This document shows, in pieces, positions 10,290-20,200 of a stretch of DNA of 64,000 nt (position 1 is the stretch's first letter; every line of letters begins with the position of its first letter). The notes under the pieces were generated by a model that was given only the letters and a program-made list of their open reading frames with translations, was not told the DNA's origin and searched no databases. The DNA is from an uncultured Methanobrevibacter sp. (lineage in GTDB: Archaea > Methanobacteriota > Methanobacteria > Methanobacteriales > Methanobacteriaceae): the NCBI RefSeq assembly GCF_937881195.1, contig NZ_CALGFC010000065.1:1-64000 (forward strand), in the 5' to 3' direction. Made by a program: the position numbers and the translations under genes.

Positions 10290-10324
10290 AATATTTCGAA
10301 ATATATTAAAATTAGGAGCATGAA

Positions 10325-11005
10325 ATGGACATTATAACAATAATCATAATTTCAATAGCTTTAGCTATGGATGCATTTAGTGTATCGATTACTAAAGGAT
10401 TTACATTAAAAAATATAACAAAGATGCAGATTTTATGGTTTGGAATATTTTTTGGAGGATTTCAGGCATTGATGCCATTATTAGGATATATTTCAGGTAG
10501 CCAGTTAGAACAATTTGTGACATCAATTACACCTTGGATAGCTTTTTTACTTCTACTATTTATTGGCCTTAAAATGATTTATGATAGTTTAAAAGAAGAT
10601 GAAGAAGATATTAAAGAAAATACTAATAAAAATACTAATGAAAATATTAATAAAAATATTAATGAAAATACTAATGAAAATATTAATAAAAATATTAATG
10701 AAAATGAAAACAAGATTTACACAAAAATTTCTAAAGATAAGTTTTCTTTTAAAGAATTGACATTATTAGCAATAGCTACAAGTATAGATGCATTTGCAGT
10801 TGGAGTTACTTTTGCTATTTTAAAAACACCAATAATTATTCCAATATTATTCATAGGGATAGTTTCATTTATATTATCAGAAATTGGAATAATAATTGGG
10901 CAAAAAATTGGACACTTCTTTGGCAATAAATTCGAAATTATTGGAGGAATAGTATTAGTTTTATTAGGATTTAAAATATTATTAGAAGGTATAGGAATAT
11001 TTTAA
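10325..11005 (+). CDS. mntP: manganese efflux pump MntP with Asn/Lys-rich loop
   Basis: MntP exports Mn(II). The protein has six predicted membrane helices in two related halves, each with the acidic motif: AMDAFSVSITKGF in the first and SIDAFAVGVTFA in the second, as expected for the DUF204 repeat family. The loop between the halves (about residues 93-135) is expanded by a low-complexity run built from N-T/I-N-K/E units, encoded by near-perfect short DNA repeats at 10,615-10,710. It follows nucS by 35 bases on the same strand, after TTAGGAGCATGAA. Confidence 0.92.
   Translation: MDIITIIIISIALAMDAFSVSITKGFTLKNITKMQILWFGIFFGGFQALMPLLGYISGSQLEQFVTSITPWIAFLLLLFIGLKMIYDSLKEDEEDIKENTNKNTNENINKNINENTNENINKNINENENKIYTKISKDKFSFKELTLLAIATSIDAFAVGVTFAILKTPIIIPILFIGIVSFILSEIGIIIGQKIGHFFGNKFEIIGGIVLVLLGFKILLEGIGIF
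10615..10710 (+). repeat. in-frame minisatellite inside mntP
   Basis: Twelve-base variants of the type AATRMTAATRAAAAT are repeated about eight times. They encode alternating Asn, Lys, Glu, Thr and Ile in the cytoplasmic loop between the two MntP halves. The reading frame is preserved because each unit is a multiple of three. Confidence 0.8.
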
Positions 11006-11263
11006 AAATAATCAATGTGAAATATTTATCATAAGGAAATTCATATTCCATTAAAATAATTTAAAATAAAAATTTAAAAAATAATTAAAAGAATATAAAA
11101 TAATAGGATAAATAATAAAGAAAAAGAAAAAAAGAATAAGAAAAAAAATAAAATATAAATAAAAAAGAATAAAAAAAAGAATAAAATATGAATAAATTTA
11201 AAGATTAATAATATTCTTTTAATTTTTAAATATTAAAAGATTTAAAATTAAAAATAAACATAA

Positions 11264-12277
11264 TTATTCAATTAAACTTCCAAGAATGTTTTGCCATGAT
11301 TTAGACTTTATATTAGACAATTCCATACTATTTCTATCTACGGACAATATTTTCTGAGGACATGCTTTTTCACATGCTCCACACAATACACAAACATCAC
11401 TATTTACTGTCATGTGATTATCAGTTAATGTTATTGCATTACAAGGACAAACATCCAAACATGCATGGCATGCTTCGCCAGTACAAACTTTTTCTTCTTC
11501 TTCATTTTCTTGAAGCAATACTTCTCCTTTAAATGGTTTTATTGTATGTGCTGCATCAGAAGGACATATTTTCTCACACCAACTACAATTTATACAAGAA
11601 ATTTCATCCAATACCACATCACCAGTAATTTCAACTTCAGGGATATTTTCGCTGTCCATACAAGTAGTACATATTGCTTTAATTGCATCTTCTGGACAAA
11701 CTTTTTGACAAATTTTACAATACATACATTTTTCAGGATCAATTTCAATATTTGAAGCTTCAAAACGTCCCATAGTAGAATTTGAAGTAGTTTTTATTGT
11801 TATAGCATCAGCAGGACACATTTCCTCACAAATATGGCAAGTTATACATTTATCAACATCAGTTTTTATCTCACCAGATACAAGATTTTTTATTTTAGGT
11901 AGTTCTCTTTTTACAAGAATAGCATCTCTTGGACAATATATCTCACATTTACCACAAAGAATACAATCTTCTTTATCAATATTTGTTCCATGATCCCATT
12001 TTGGATATTCATTTAGATTTTTTGCAACATTGCCATTAATTTTAAATTCCATTGCATTAAAAGGACAGGCAAATGAACATAAACCACAAACAACACATTT
12101 GTGTTCATCCATTCTTATATAATCCATATCAACTATCCCTCTAGCTATAGGTAGTATTGGACCAAGATTTAAAGCAGAAGTAGGACATATATCAGAACAT
12201 ATACCACAACCCACACAAATATCATTATGATGGATAATCTCCCTATTATCCTGCCCTTCACGCTGAGTTGAAGCCAT
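11264..12277 (-). CDS. polyferredoxin with eight [4Fe-4S] motifs (FwdF-like)
   Basis: Eight C-x2-C-x2-C-x3-CP motifs (or close variants) span this 337-residue protein: CVGCGICSDICP, CVVCGLCSFACP, CILCGKCEIYCP, CITCHICEEMCP, CMYCKICQKVCP, CINCSWCEKICP, ACHACLDVCP and CVLCGACEKACP. Eight clusters and about 340 residues match FwdF, the electron-relay subunit of tungsten formylmethanofuran dehydrogenase. The start is ATG 12,277 after GGTGATAT; a longer frame upstream would overlap the preceding gene. No other fwd gene is nearby apart from the small ferredoxin directly upstream, so assignment to the Fwd complex is inference. Confidence 0.85.
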   Translation of the reverse strand: MASTQREGQDNREIIHHNDICVGCGICSDICPTSALNLGPILPIARGIVDMDYIRMDEHKCVVCGLCSFACPFNAMEFKINGNVAKNLNEYPKWDHGTNIDKEDCILCGKCEIYCPRDAILVKRELPKIKNLVSGEIKTDVDKCITCHICEEMCPADAITIKTTSNSTMGRFEASNIEIDPEKCMYCKICQKVCPEDAIKAICTTCMDSENIPEVEITGDVVLDEISCINCSWCEKICPSDAAHTIKPFKGEVLLQENEEEEKVCTGEACHACLDVCPCNAITLTDNHMTVNSDVCVLCGACEKACPQKILSVDRNSMELSNIKSKSWQNILGSLIE

Positions 12278-12287
12278 TATATCACCA

Positions 12288-12479
12288 TTATGCTTTGCTA
12301 ATAGCTTGATTAGGACAATTTGCGATACAAAGATCACAGTCATCGCAATTTTCATCAATAACTTTTAAACTACCATTATCATCAATTAAAGCTTGTTGTT
12401 CACATATTTTTATACATAGACCATCACCAGGACAGTTGCTTATGTTTCCACATTTTTCAGAATCAATTTTAACAGTCAT
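12288..12479 (-). CDS. small ferredoxin-like protein, possible FwdH
   Basis: A 63-residue protein with two cluster motifs. The first is irregular (CGNISNCPGDGLCIKIC) and the second canonical (CDDCDLCIANCP). It ends 10 bases before the polyferredoxin start, so the two are cotranscribed. A short ferredoxin gene ahead of fwdF recalls fwdH in the tungsten formylmethanofuran dehydrogenase operon (fwdHFGDACB) of Methanothermobacter, but I could not compare sequences. Two ATGs occur in tandem; the second (12,479) is better spaced from GAGGTGAT. Confidence 0.72.
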   Translation of the reverse strand: MTVKIDSEKCGNISNCPGDGLCIKICEQQALIDDNGSLKVIDENCDDCDLCIANCPNQAISKA

Positions 12480-12482
12480 CAT

Positions 12483-13199
12483 ATCACCTCTATTAGTAAT
12501 TAATAATATTTACGATATGAATATATAAACATAACGATTTATGTCCAATAACATTAAAAGTCAAAAAGAAAATTTTCAGTTTTATCAATTATATTTTCCT
12601 AAATACAATATTAAAAATAATATCAAGGTGGAAATAATTAAAAAATAATTATAGAAAATTATAAAATAATAAAAAAGATTCAAAATGATGCCCATTAAAT
12701 ATATATTAAAAAATATAAAAAAATATGAAAAAATATGAAAAAATATGAAAATGAATAAAAAATATATAAAAATAATATGTAAGAAGGAAGATAGAAAGTT
12801 AAATGATCTTTGATATTGGTATAAATTGTTTTTTCTTCCTCCTATAATCATTAGCTGTAGAAATAAATTATTTTAATTTATAATTAGAATTAAATGCTTT
12901 TAATAAATAATTACAGATATTTCATGAAAATAATTTACAGCAAAATGATAAATAATAATATTATAACACGTGTTATATAAAATTTTTGTACAACTAAAGC
13001 AAAATGAAAAATTCGAAATCCAAAATTCGAAATTTTAAAATTCTGAGATATTAATTAAAAAATAAAAATTATCAATCAAATTCATATGATCCTATATAAA
13101 ATTCATGAATATTTTAATATAATATTGAGACAATGCTTAAAGAATGAAATAGAAATATTAATTAATATTAGATGAATAATATAATAATTGGTGATAAAT
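12483..13199. other. intergenic region with palindrome and short tandem repeats
   Basis: No gene is supported in these 717 bases. About 12,714-12,755 carries three copies of a 12-base AAAAAATATGAA unit. A perfect 16-bp palindrome lies at 12,962-12,977, and two copies of AAATTCGAAAT lie near 13,007-13,036. An open frame on the minus strand here is only a Phe/Ile-rich translation of A/T runs. Confidence 0.6.
12962..12977. promoter_or_regulatory. 16-bp perfect palindrome next to a TATA-like box
   Basis: TATAACACGTGTTATA is a perfect inverted repeat whose right half runs into TTATATAAAA, a plausible archaeal TATA element. It lies 220 bases upstream of the DUF5654-like gene and 480 bases upstream of the divergent ferredoxin pair, so the controlled gene is unclear. 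Confidence 0.4.
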
Positions 13200-13448
13200 A
13201 TGGGAGATAATATGAAAGTTCAAACATTGAAAACATTAGCAACATTGATGACAACTGCATTTGCATTCATTGCAGGTTTAGCATGGAATGGTGCTATACA
13301 AGCAGTTATTAATGAATTTTTAAAAGCAGGTTCAGCTACTTTAGGATTAGTGATATATGCAGTTATAGTTACAATAATAGCAGTAATTGTTACAATAGTA
13401 ATTGGAAGATCCTTAGGGAAGCTAGGAATAGAGTTAGATGAAGAATAA
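13200..13448 (+). CDS. small two-helix membrane protein (DUF5654-like)
   Basis: An 82-residue protein with two hydrophobic helices: about residues 14-32 (MTTAFAFIAGLAWNGAIQAV) and 45-68 (LGLVIYAVIVTIIAVIVTIV). A short basic turn and an acidic C-terminus (LGIELDEE) follow. This architecture, with the WNGAIQA turn, matches the small archaeal DUF5654 family; its function is unknown. ATG 13,200 follows GGTGATAAAT, so it is preferred over the TTG at 13,188. Confidence 0.7.
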   Translation: MGDNMKVQTLKTLATLMTTAFAFIAGLAWNGAIQAVINEFLKAGSATLGLVIYAVIVTIIAVIVTIVIGRSLGKLGIELDEE

Positions 13449-13645
13449 TTCTTTATAAGAATATTCTTCATTATTTTAAATATTATAAATTAAAATCAGA
13501 AAATATTAAATATTATATATTAAAATTAGAAAATATCAAATATTATAAATTAAAATCAAGAAGTATTACATTTTAAATATTATTAATTAAAATTATAAAT
13601 ATATTAAAATATTTCAATCAATGAAAATAAAAAAAGAAGATTAAG

Positions 13646-14206
13646 CTAAATATAAGCTATTGGTCCTTTAAGACTGTTTCTAATATCATAAATAACATTA
13701 TTAATACTTTTTTCCATATGTACAGTTTTAAGTTCATTATTTGTATCAAAAGTAATATTATATCCTAAAGATTTCCAAAAATCTAATGCTCCATCAACAT
13801 TTTTATGAGTATGGAGATATAACTTTTGATAATAATTATTTCTTGAGAATTCTTCTGCTTTATTAACAAGAGCAGAAGCTATACCTAATCTTCGGAAATT
13901 TACATCTACAAATACTCTCCATATGCTTGCCGTTGAATCTTTAGAATAAATATCCACGAATTGTTCAAAATTCCTATCATATTCGCGAATAGCAACAGTA
14001 CCAACAATATTCTCATTATTATCTATTGCAATAAAAAAATTGTTCCTTTTATTATCAAGATAGATCTCTTCTAAATTTTTTATATCTTCATGATATTCTG
14101 GAATATAACCATACCCATATTCTTTCTTAATCATTTTAAAAAGAAATTTTTTAGTTTCAGATGGAAATTCTCCATAATTCTCCAAAGCTTTAATTTCATA
14201 TTTCAA
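13646..14206 (-). CDS. GNAT-family N-acetyltransferase
   Basis: The 186-residue protein should transfer an acetyl group from acetyl-CoA to an amine. GNAT motif A is seen as WRVFVDVNFRRLGIASALVN (R-R-x-G-I-A pyrophosphate loop) in the second half, followed by LYLHTHKNVDGALDFWKSLGY (motif B pattern, FWKSLGY). An acceptor-side domain with NIVGTVAIREYD precedes it. The start chosen is TTG 14,206, eight bases after GGGGGAGGT, which is much better than the upstream in-frame ATG at 14,239. Substrate unknown. Confidence 0.82.
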   Translation of the reverse strand: MKYEIKALENYGEFPSETKKFLFKMIKKEYGYGYIPEYHEDIKNLEEIYLDNKRNNFFIAIDNNENIVGTVAIREYDRNFEQFVDIYSKDSTASIWRVFVDVNFRRLGIASALVNKAEEFSRNNYYQKLYLHTHKNVDGALDFWKSLGYNITFDTNNELKTVHMEKSINNVIYDIRNSLKGPIAYI

Positions 14207-14361
14207 AATCTTACCTCCCCCAATAAAGACAATTATCACAAGAATATAATTTATTAAATATAATTAATCTTTTTTAAAATAATAATATCCATTAATTTTT
14301 ACTTTAAATAAATTAAGTAAATTAAAAATATTATATAAAAATTTTTAAAGTTAAAACATTC

Positions 14362-14468
14362 AAAAAGTATTACTTTTTATAGAGTTATATTCAATTAAAT
14401 AATACTTAAATCCATTATATCAAAAAGTATTACATTTCAGACTTAAAAAGAGAGAATAGTAATACTTA
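14362..14468. promoter_or_regulatory. cluster of AGTATTACT palindromes
   Basis: A perfect 17-bp palindrome AAAAAGTATTACTTTTT lies at 14,362-14,378. Related copies follow at 14,399-14,408 (TAATACTTAA, partial), 14,423-14,438 (AAAAAGTATTACATTT) and 14,458-14,468 (AGTAATACTTA). They fill the gap between the divergent GNAT and nicotianamine synthase-like genes and look like a multi-site operator. The same palindrome occurs inside the integrated element at 46,400. Confidence 0.55.
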
Positions 14469-14758
14469 AGAAGTTTATTTTAAAATTACAAATATATTAT
14501 CTAGTTAAATTATATATAATTTATTATTAAATATATCATATTGAAATATTAATAAAAATAAAATAAACCTAAAAATAAAATAGATTTAAAAATAAAATAA
14601 AACTAAAAATAGAATAAATCTAAAAATAGAATAAATATAAAAATAGAATAAATCTAAAGAATTAATTGAAAAATTATAAATTAGACAAAAAAAGATTAAT
14701 AATAAACCTCACCTTAAAAACAAAAAATAATTTTAATCAATCTAAAGGAAATGAAAAA

Positions 14759-15580
14759 ATGAGTTGCTATAAATATTGGGGAAAAATAGAAGAAATAGCT
14801 AATGCATTGGAAGAATATGGAGATATTGAAAAATATGGGGATTGTGAACTTGATCATGTAGAATTAGAAAATATCTTAAAATTACTAGATGAAGTCGAGA
14901 TAATAGCCCATGATAATATAATAGATTTTGATTCAGCAAAACATATTTTAGATGATCCAAAAATGAATAAAGCATTGCAACTTATAAGAAAATTTTATGT
15001 TTATATTGGAGCAAGATTAGAAACTGAAAACGCAAAAAGGATATTAAAATCAGAAAACCCCAAAAAGATTCTTGAATCATTTAAATTCTTCGATAGATAT
15101 GAAGGTTTAATTAAAAATGAAAGTCAACTTGTAAGATTTGATGAAAATAAAAAGATAGTTTTTATTGGGAGTGGGCCATTACCATTAACACTTATAATGT
15201 TCAATAAAATTTTTAAATCAAAATGTATTGGAATTGAAGTAGATGAAGAAACAGCAAAGCTTTCTAAAGAAGTATTAAAAAAGTTGAATATTAAAAAAGA
15301 TATTGAGATACTTGTTGGTGATGAGAAAACAATCAAAGAAATTGATTATGATATTATTATGGTTGCAGCTCTTGCTGAACCAAAAGAAAGAGTTTTTGCA
15401 AATATTTGGGAAATAGTCAATGAAAAAACTCCTGTTTTATACAGAACCTATACTGGTATGAGGGCAATATTATATTCCCCAGTAACAGAAAAAGAAACAA
15501 GAGGTTTCCATAAAGAAGTAATGATACTGCCGACAGGGAATATAAATAATACATCTGTCCTAATACGCAAAATAATTTAA
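14759..15580 (+). CDS. nicotianamine synthase-like protein
   Basis: The protein (273 residues) has a helical N-terminal domain and a Rossmann domain starting KIVFIGSGPLPLTLIMF, the SAM-binding signature of nicotianamine synthase. It is followed by CIGIEVDEETAKLS and VAALAEPKERVFANIWE. The archaeal homologue from Methanothermobacter condenses aminopropyl/aminocarboxypropyl units from SAM into thermonicotianamine, a metal chelator, so a role in nickel or iron handling is plausible. I start it at ATG 14,759 after AAAGGAAATGA; the longer frame lacks a site. The operator-like cluster upstream fits metal control, but that is inference. Confidence 0.83.
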   Translation: MSCYKYWGKIEEIANALEEYGDIEKYGDCELDHVELENILKLLDEVEIIAHDNIIDFDSAKHILDDPKMNKALQLIRKFYVYIGARLETENAKRILKSENPKKILESFKFFDRYEGLIKNESQLVRFDENKKIVFIGSGPLPLTLIMFNKIFKSKCIGIEVDEETAKLSKEVLKKLNIKKDIEILVGDEKTIKEIDYDIIMVAALAEPKERVFANIWEIVNEKTPVLYRTYTGMRAILYSPVTEKETRGFHKEVMILPTGNINNTSVLIRKII

Positions 15581-16000
15581 AAAAAAAGTTTAAAAAAAGT
15601 TTAAAATTTTTCATGAAAATCTTTTAAAAATTGTTCTTTTAAAAATAGTTTATTAATAAAATAAATTTTAACTTTTAAATTATTAAAATTAAATTATTAT
15701 TAAATTAGATTAATATTCTTATATACTAAATTAAATTAATAAAGTTAAGTTATTAGATTAAATTATTAGATTAAATTATTAAATTAAATTATTAAATTAA
15801 AATATAATAAAAATTATTAAATTATTTGAAAATAATATATCAATAAAAATATATATTAATTTAATATTCTTAATATACTATATAATCATATAAATGATTT
15901 ATTTATTTTTAATATATTTAAAAATAAGGATATTAAAATATATTATAAACATGAAGAATTAAATATATAAATAAACACATTTAAACGAGGAAATGATTTA
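15581..16000. repeat. intergenic AT stretch with 13-bp tandem repeats
   Basis: About 15,747-15,801 carries four or five copies of a 13-bp TTATTAGATTAAA/TTATTAAATTAAA unit. Nothing else is seen in the 420-base gap except the promoter region of the next gene near 15,960. Confidence 0.6.
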
Positions 16001-16594
16001 ATGGATGTTGCTGATTCAAGATTAAGTAAAAAAAGACTTTCAGCATTAATGGATGGCATATTTGCTATTGCTATGACAATATTAATCCTCGGAGTAACTC
16101 AACCTTCAGATTTGGGAGTTATAACACAAACACAGGTCATGAAATATTTAATAAATATAATTCCAGAATATATAAGTTTTATAATAAGTTTTTTGATAAT
16201 AAGTATATTATGGTTAAATTCTCATGCCCAATTTAAATATATAAATAATATTAATAGTAGTTATTTATGGCTCAGCATATATGAATTAATAGCTATTGTT
16301 AGTATACCATTAACAACTTCAATATTTACAAGTTATGGAGATTTTACAATAGGAACAATTCCTTTTAACTTAAATTTATTAGCTATTGGAATAATAAATT
16401 TCAGTAAGTGGAATCATCTAGTGAAAAATGATTTATTAATTCCAAATATCTCTAAAGATGAAATTAAAACAATCTCTAAAAGTAAAAAAACTTTCATAAT
16501 AATCCCAATAATAAGTATGGTTGTTTCAATTTTCATACCTCCTTATTGTGGACTTGTATATTTCTTAATTTTTATACAATCTCGTTTAAAATGA
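16001..16594 (+). CDS. TMEM175-family (DUF1211) membrane protein
   Basis: A 197-residue integral membrane protein. The N-terminal RLSALMDGIFAIAMTILILG stretch is the TMEM175/DUF1211 signature (D-G-I/V-F-A-I-A-M-T-L near residue 18), and five to six helices follow, as in prokaryotic TMEM175 potassium channels. A lysine-rich loop lies at about 150-165. The typical second-helix pattern is present (IISFLIISILWLNSHAQF). The ATG at 16,001 is placed after CGAGGAAATGA. Ion selectivity cannot be read from the sequence. Confidence 0.85.
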   Translation: MDVADSRLSKKRLSALMDGIFAIAMTILILGVTQPSDLGVITQTQVMKYLINIIPEYISFIISFLIISILWLNSHAQFKYINNINSSYLWLSIYELIAIVSIPLTTSIFTSYGDFTIGTIPFNLNLLAIGIINFSKWNHLVKNDLLIPNISKDEIKTISKSKKTFIIIPIISMVVSIFIPPYCGLVYFLIFIQSRLK

Positions 16595-17215
16595 CATATT
16601 TTTATAAAAATTTAATATTATCCCCTAATCTAATATAATTTTTTTATTTTATAAATAAGAACTGATTTTATAATACTTTTATTTTATATAAATAAAATTT
16701 TTAAACATATTAATATTTTACAATATAATTTTATATATAGTTTATTTTAAACACCCCCACAATAAAAAATTATTTTATATAATTTACGTTTTTAAATTAG
16801 TTTAATCCTAGAAAAAGATAAAAATATTTGTTTTATTTGTTTTTGGTGAACTTTAATAATTTTTTATTAATTTCAAAGATTTTATTAAAGTTTCATTTTT
16901 AAGGTATATTTTTAAAATTATAAAAATAATTTTTTAAATTACTTGGTTTACAGATTATAAGAATAAATTTTTTAGATTATATAATTTTTATATTAGGACA
17001 ATAGAGTTTTTAGATTAAACAATAGAAATTTTAAAATTATTAAAATAGAGCTAAGAATAAAATACTATTTGAAATTAACATTGAATATTATATAGAAAAA
17101 GTTATATATTCATTAAAAACAATTAAAATTAGCATATATTTAATTATCAAGGTTGATAAGTAATTATATGCCATTATAATTTTAGGTAAAATATATAATA
17201 TTTAATAATTACAGT
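16595..17215. other. AT-rich intergenic region upstream of the adhesin gene
   Basis: No open frame or structured RNA is supported in these 620 bases. The stretch should carry the TMEM175 terminator and the adhesin promoter; a TATA-like ATATATAATATTTAATAA occurs near 17,190. Confidence 0.5.
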
Positions 17216-17227
17216 GGAGGTGAAAAA

Positions 17228-20200
17228 ATCAAAAGAATTATTTATATATTAATATTATTGATAGGAGTATCTATTTTCATGAATTCTGTGAGCGGAGCTA
17301 ATGTTAATAATAATACAAATATATCAGATATACAAAATATCATAGATAACACAGCAGATGATACAATTATATTTGATTCTGGAGATTATAACTACATATT
17401 AAACCTTAATATAACTAGAGCAATAAATATCATAAGTAATGGAATAGTAACATTTATTGGAGATGGGAAAAATAATCTATTCAATATTAATTCAACAGGG
17501 GTTAAAATAGATGGTTTCAACATTAAAAATTATGAAACACCAATAAACTCTACCGAAGGAAATTTAACTATTATAAATAATAATATAACAAATTCCACAC
17601 ATGGAATAATAATCAATAATACAAAAAACTCAGGAAATGCAATCATCAACAATACAAATATTGAAAACAATAAAATTAACACTACAAGAGAAACTATAGA
17701 AATAGCTGCAGAAACAAATGATAATATTAATAGCAGTAGTAGTCATATAGAAAATATTCAAATTAGTAATAATGAATTAGAATCAGATGGTGTGGATGAT
17801 TCGGAAACCATATTAATTGAATCTTCAAATAATAGTACAAAAGATGTTAAAATCAACAATAACAAATTTAAAGGAGGAGAACTCCAAAAAATACTTGTAT
17901 ACTCAAGCAAAGATACTGAAAATATAGCAATAACCAATAATAATTTTAATAATAATGAATCAATAGCACAAATTTTGGTCCTAGGAAGTCAAGGAATAGT
18001 TAATAATACAACAATATCAAATAATAATTTTAATAACAATATATTAACAATGAATATCTATTCACAGCACTCAATAAATAATATAATTTCCCATAATAAC
18101 ATTCATGTAGATTCTGGTTTCATTAACTTCTATGGTAGTGAAGATCTTATCAGCCCTTATTTTAATGATAATACAGTTGATACAACAGACATATTTGCTA
18201 TTGATGTTAATGGTGCTAATTTAATTAAAGGAAATATTTACAATAATAAATTTGATATCTATTCTGGATATATAGATTTAAATGGATGGGACAATTTATA
18301 TGACAGTTATATCCAAAACAATACCATTAATACAATTGAAGGGTTTAATAATAAATTTAACAGCCGAAATTTGAATAATGGGAATGTTATTAACAATAAA
18401 ATTAACTCTAAGAATGGTTATATCAATATAAACGGCGAAAATGCAAATAATGTGAATATTATCAATAATATTTTTTATGTTACAGAAAATTATGAAATTA
18501 ACTCCAATTTAAATAATATAACCAACATTACAATTTCTAACAATGAAATAAATTCATTTAATACAAGTATGAATATAAATGGTTTCGAAAATATAGCTAA
18601 TTTTAATATAAAAAACAATAATTTTAGTTCATTAGAAAATATAATAATAAATCAAAACACAGCTATTTTAAAATATTTTAATTTATCTAATAATATAATA
18701 AATGCTAAAATGAACATTATAAATTTAAATGGAACCGAAATAGGAGTAAATAACAATGTAATTAATAATTACATAAATAGTGATTATTCGAGCATATATA
18801 TCCAATCTAATAACAACCTATATAATTCTAGCATATCCAATAATAAAATTAATGCTAAAAGAACGTTTTTTCAGATATATACAACTCAAAATATAAATAA
18901 AACTATTATAAACAACAATATCATAAATTCCATAGATGAATTTGGAATATATATGCTCAGTATAAATATAAGCCAAAATTTAATGTATAATAACACAATA
19001 AAATCAGGGAATAGTAATTTCTTAATTTCAGCTACAGAAAAAATAGTAGATAGCTCGATATTCAATAATAAAATGTTTTTAGAATCATTAACATTATATT
19101 TACAGAGCAATAACCAATACAACTGTTCATTATATAATAATAAAATTAATACAACAGTTTTATTTGAAAACTTCCACGCTTATGAAGATTTAAATAAATT
19201 TAGTGTTTATGACAATAACATCTCATTTAATTATGGCATAATTATAATAGAAGGTATTGAAAACATTAATAATCTGTCTATTAAAAATAATAATATATCT
19301 GGCAATAGTACAGAAAATATTTTAAACATACACAGTGCCAGGAATATAAAAAATGTGATGATTATTGGAAATAATCTTATAAATAGTATAGGAAACGGTA
19401 TTCAAATAGATGTTAGCAGTGATACTGAAAATAGAATTTCTGATGAAATTCTTAACAAAAGCATAAGTAATGTTAATATTTCATTCAACCGAATCATTTC
19501 ATTTTATAGAGGTTTAATTATTTTATCAGAAAATACTACAACCAACAATAATACTGCAGATTTTAATTGGTGGGGAGTTAATGATATTGAGAATAAGACC
19601 AATATAATTACTAAAAATCATTATATATTAAAATTTATTCCATTCGAAGTTAATTTAACTGTTGGAGATATTGCTAAATTCCATACCATGGTATTAAATA
19701 ATACAAATACTCCTTATGGAATAGATAAATTAGCAAAATTTAGTGTTTACACTTCCATAAACAAAATAGATTTGAATAATATAGAAACTTCTAATAATGA
19801 CATAAAATTCATTATTAATTCAACAAAACCAGTATACCTAACTTCTAAAGCAGATGGCCAAATATCCAACTATATTATGACTCCTGGAAAAGGAAAAACA
19901 TATATTACCATAGTTAGTGTTATTAAAAAACAATTAAAATTAATATTTAAACTAAAATTGACTGACAAAAACAAAAAACCATTAAAAGGAAAATATGTGA
20001 CTTTTATAATTGGTAATGAAAAATTCAATTTAATTACAGATTCTAATGGAATAGCCACATTAAATTATAAAATTAGAAATATTGATTCTACTAATACAAT
20101 ATTTAAATTTTTAGCTCGTTTTAATGGTGATGATAATTATCTTTCTTCTGAAAAATATGATGTCATTAAATTAACAAAAAATAAAAATAATGTAAAAACA

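Noticed and set aside
12585..12851. Minus-strand open frame of 88 codons rich in Phe and Ile
   Set aside because: It is a translation of A/T runs and a 12-base repeat, has no ribosome-binding site and no protein-like pattern.
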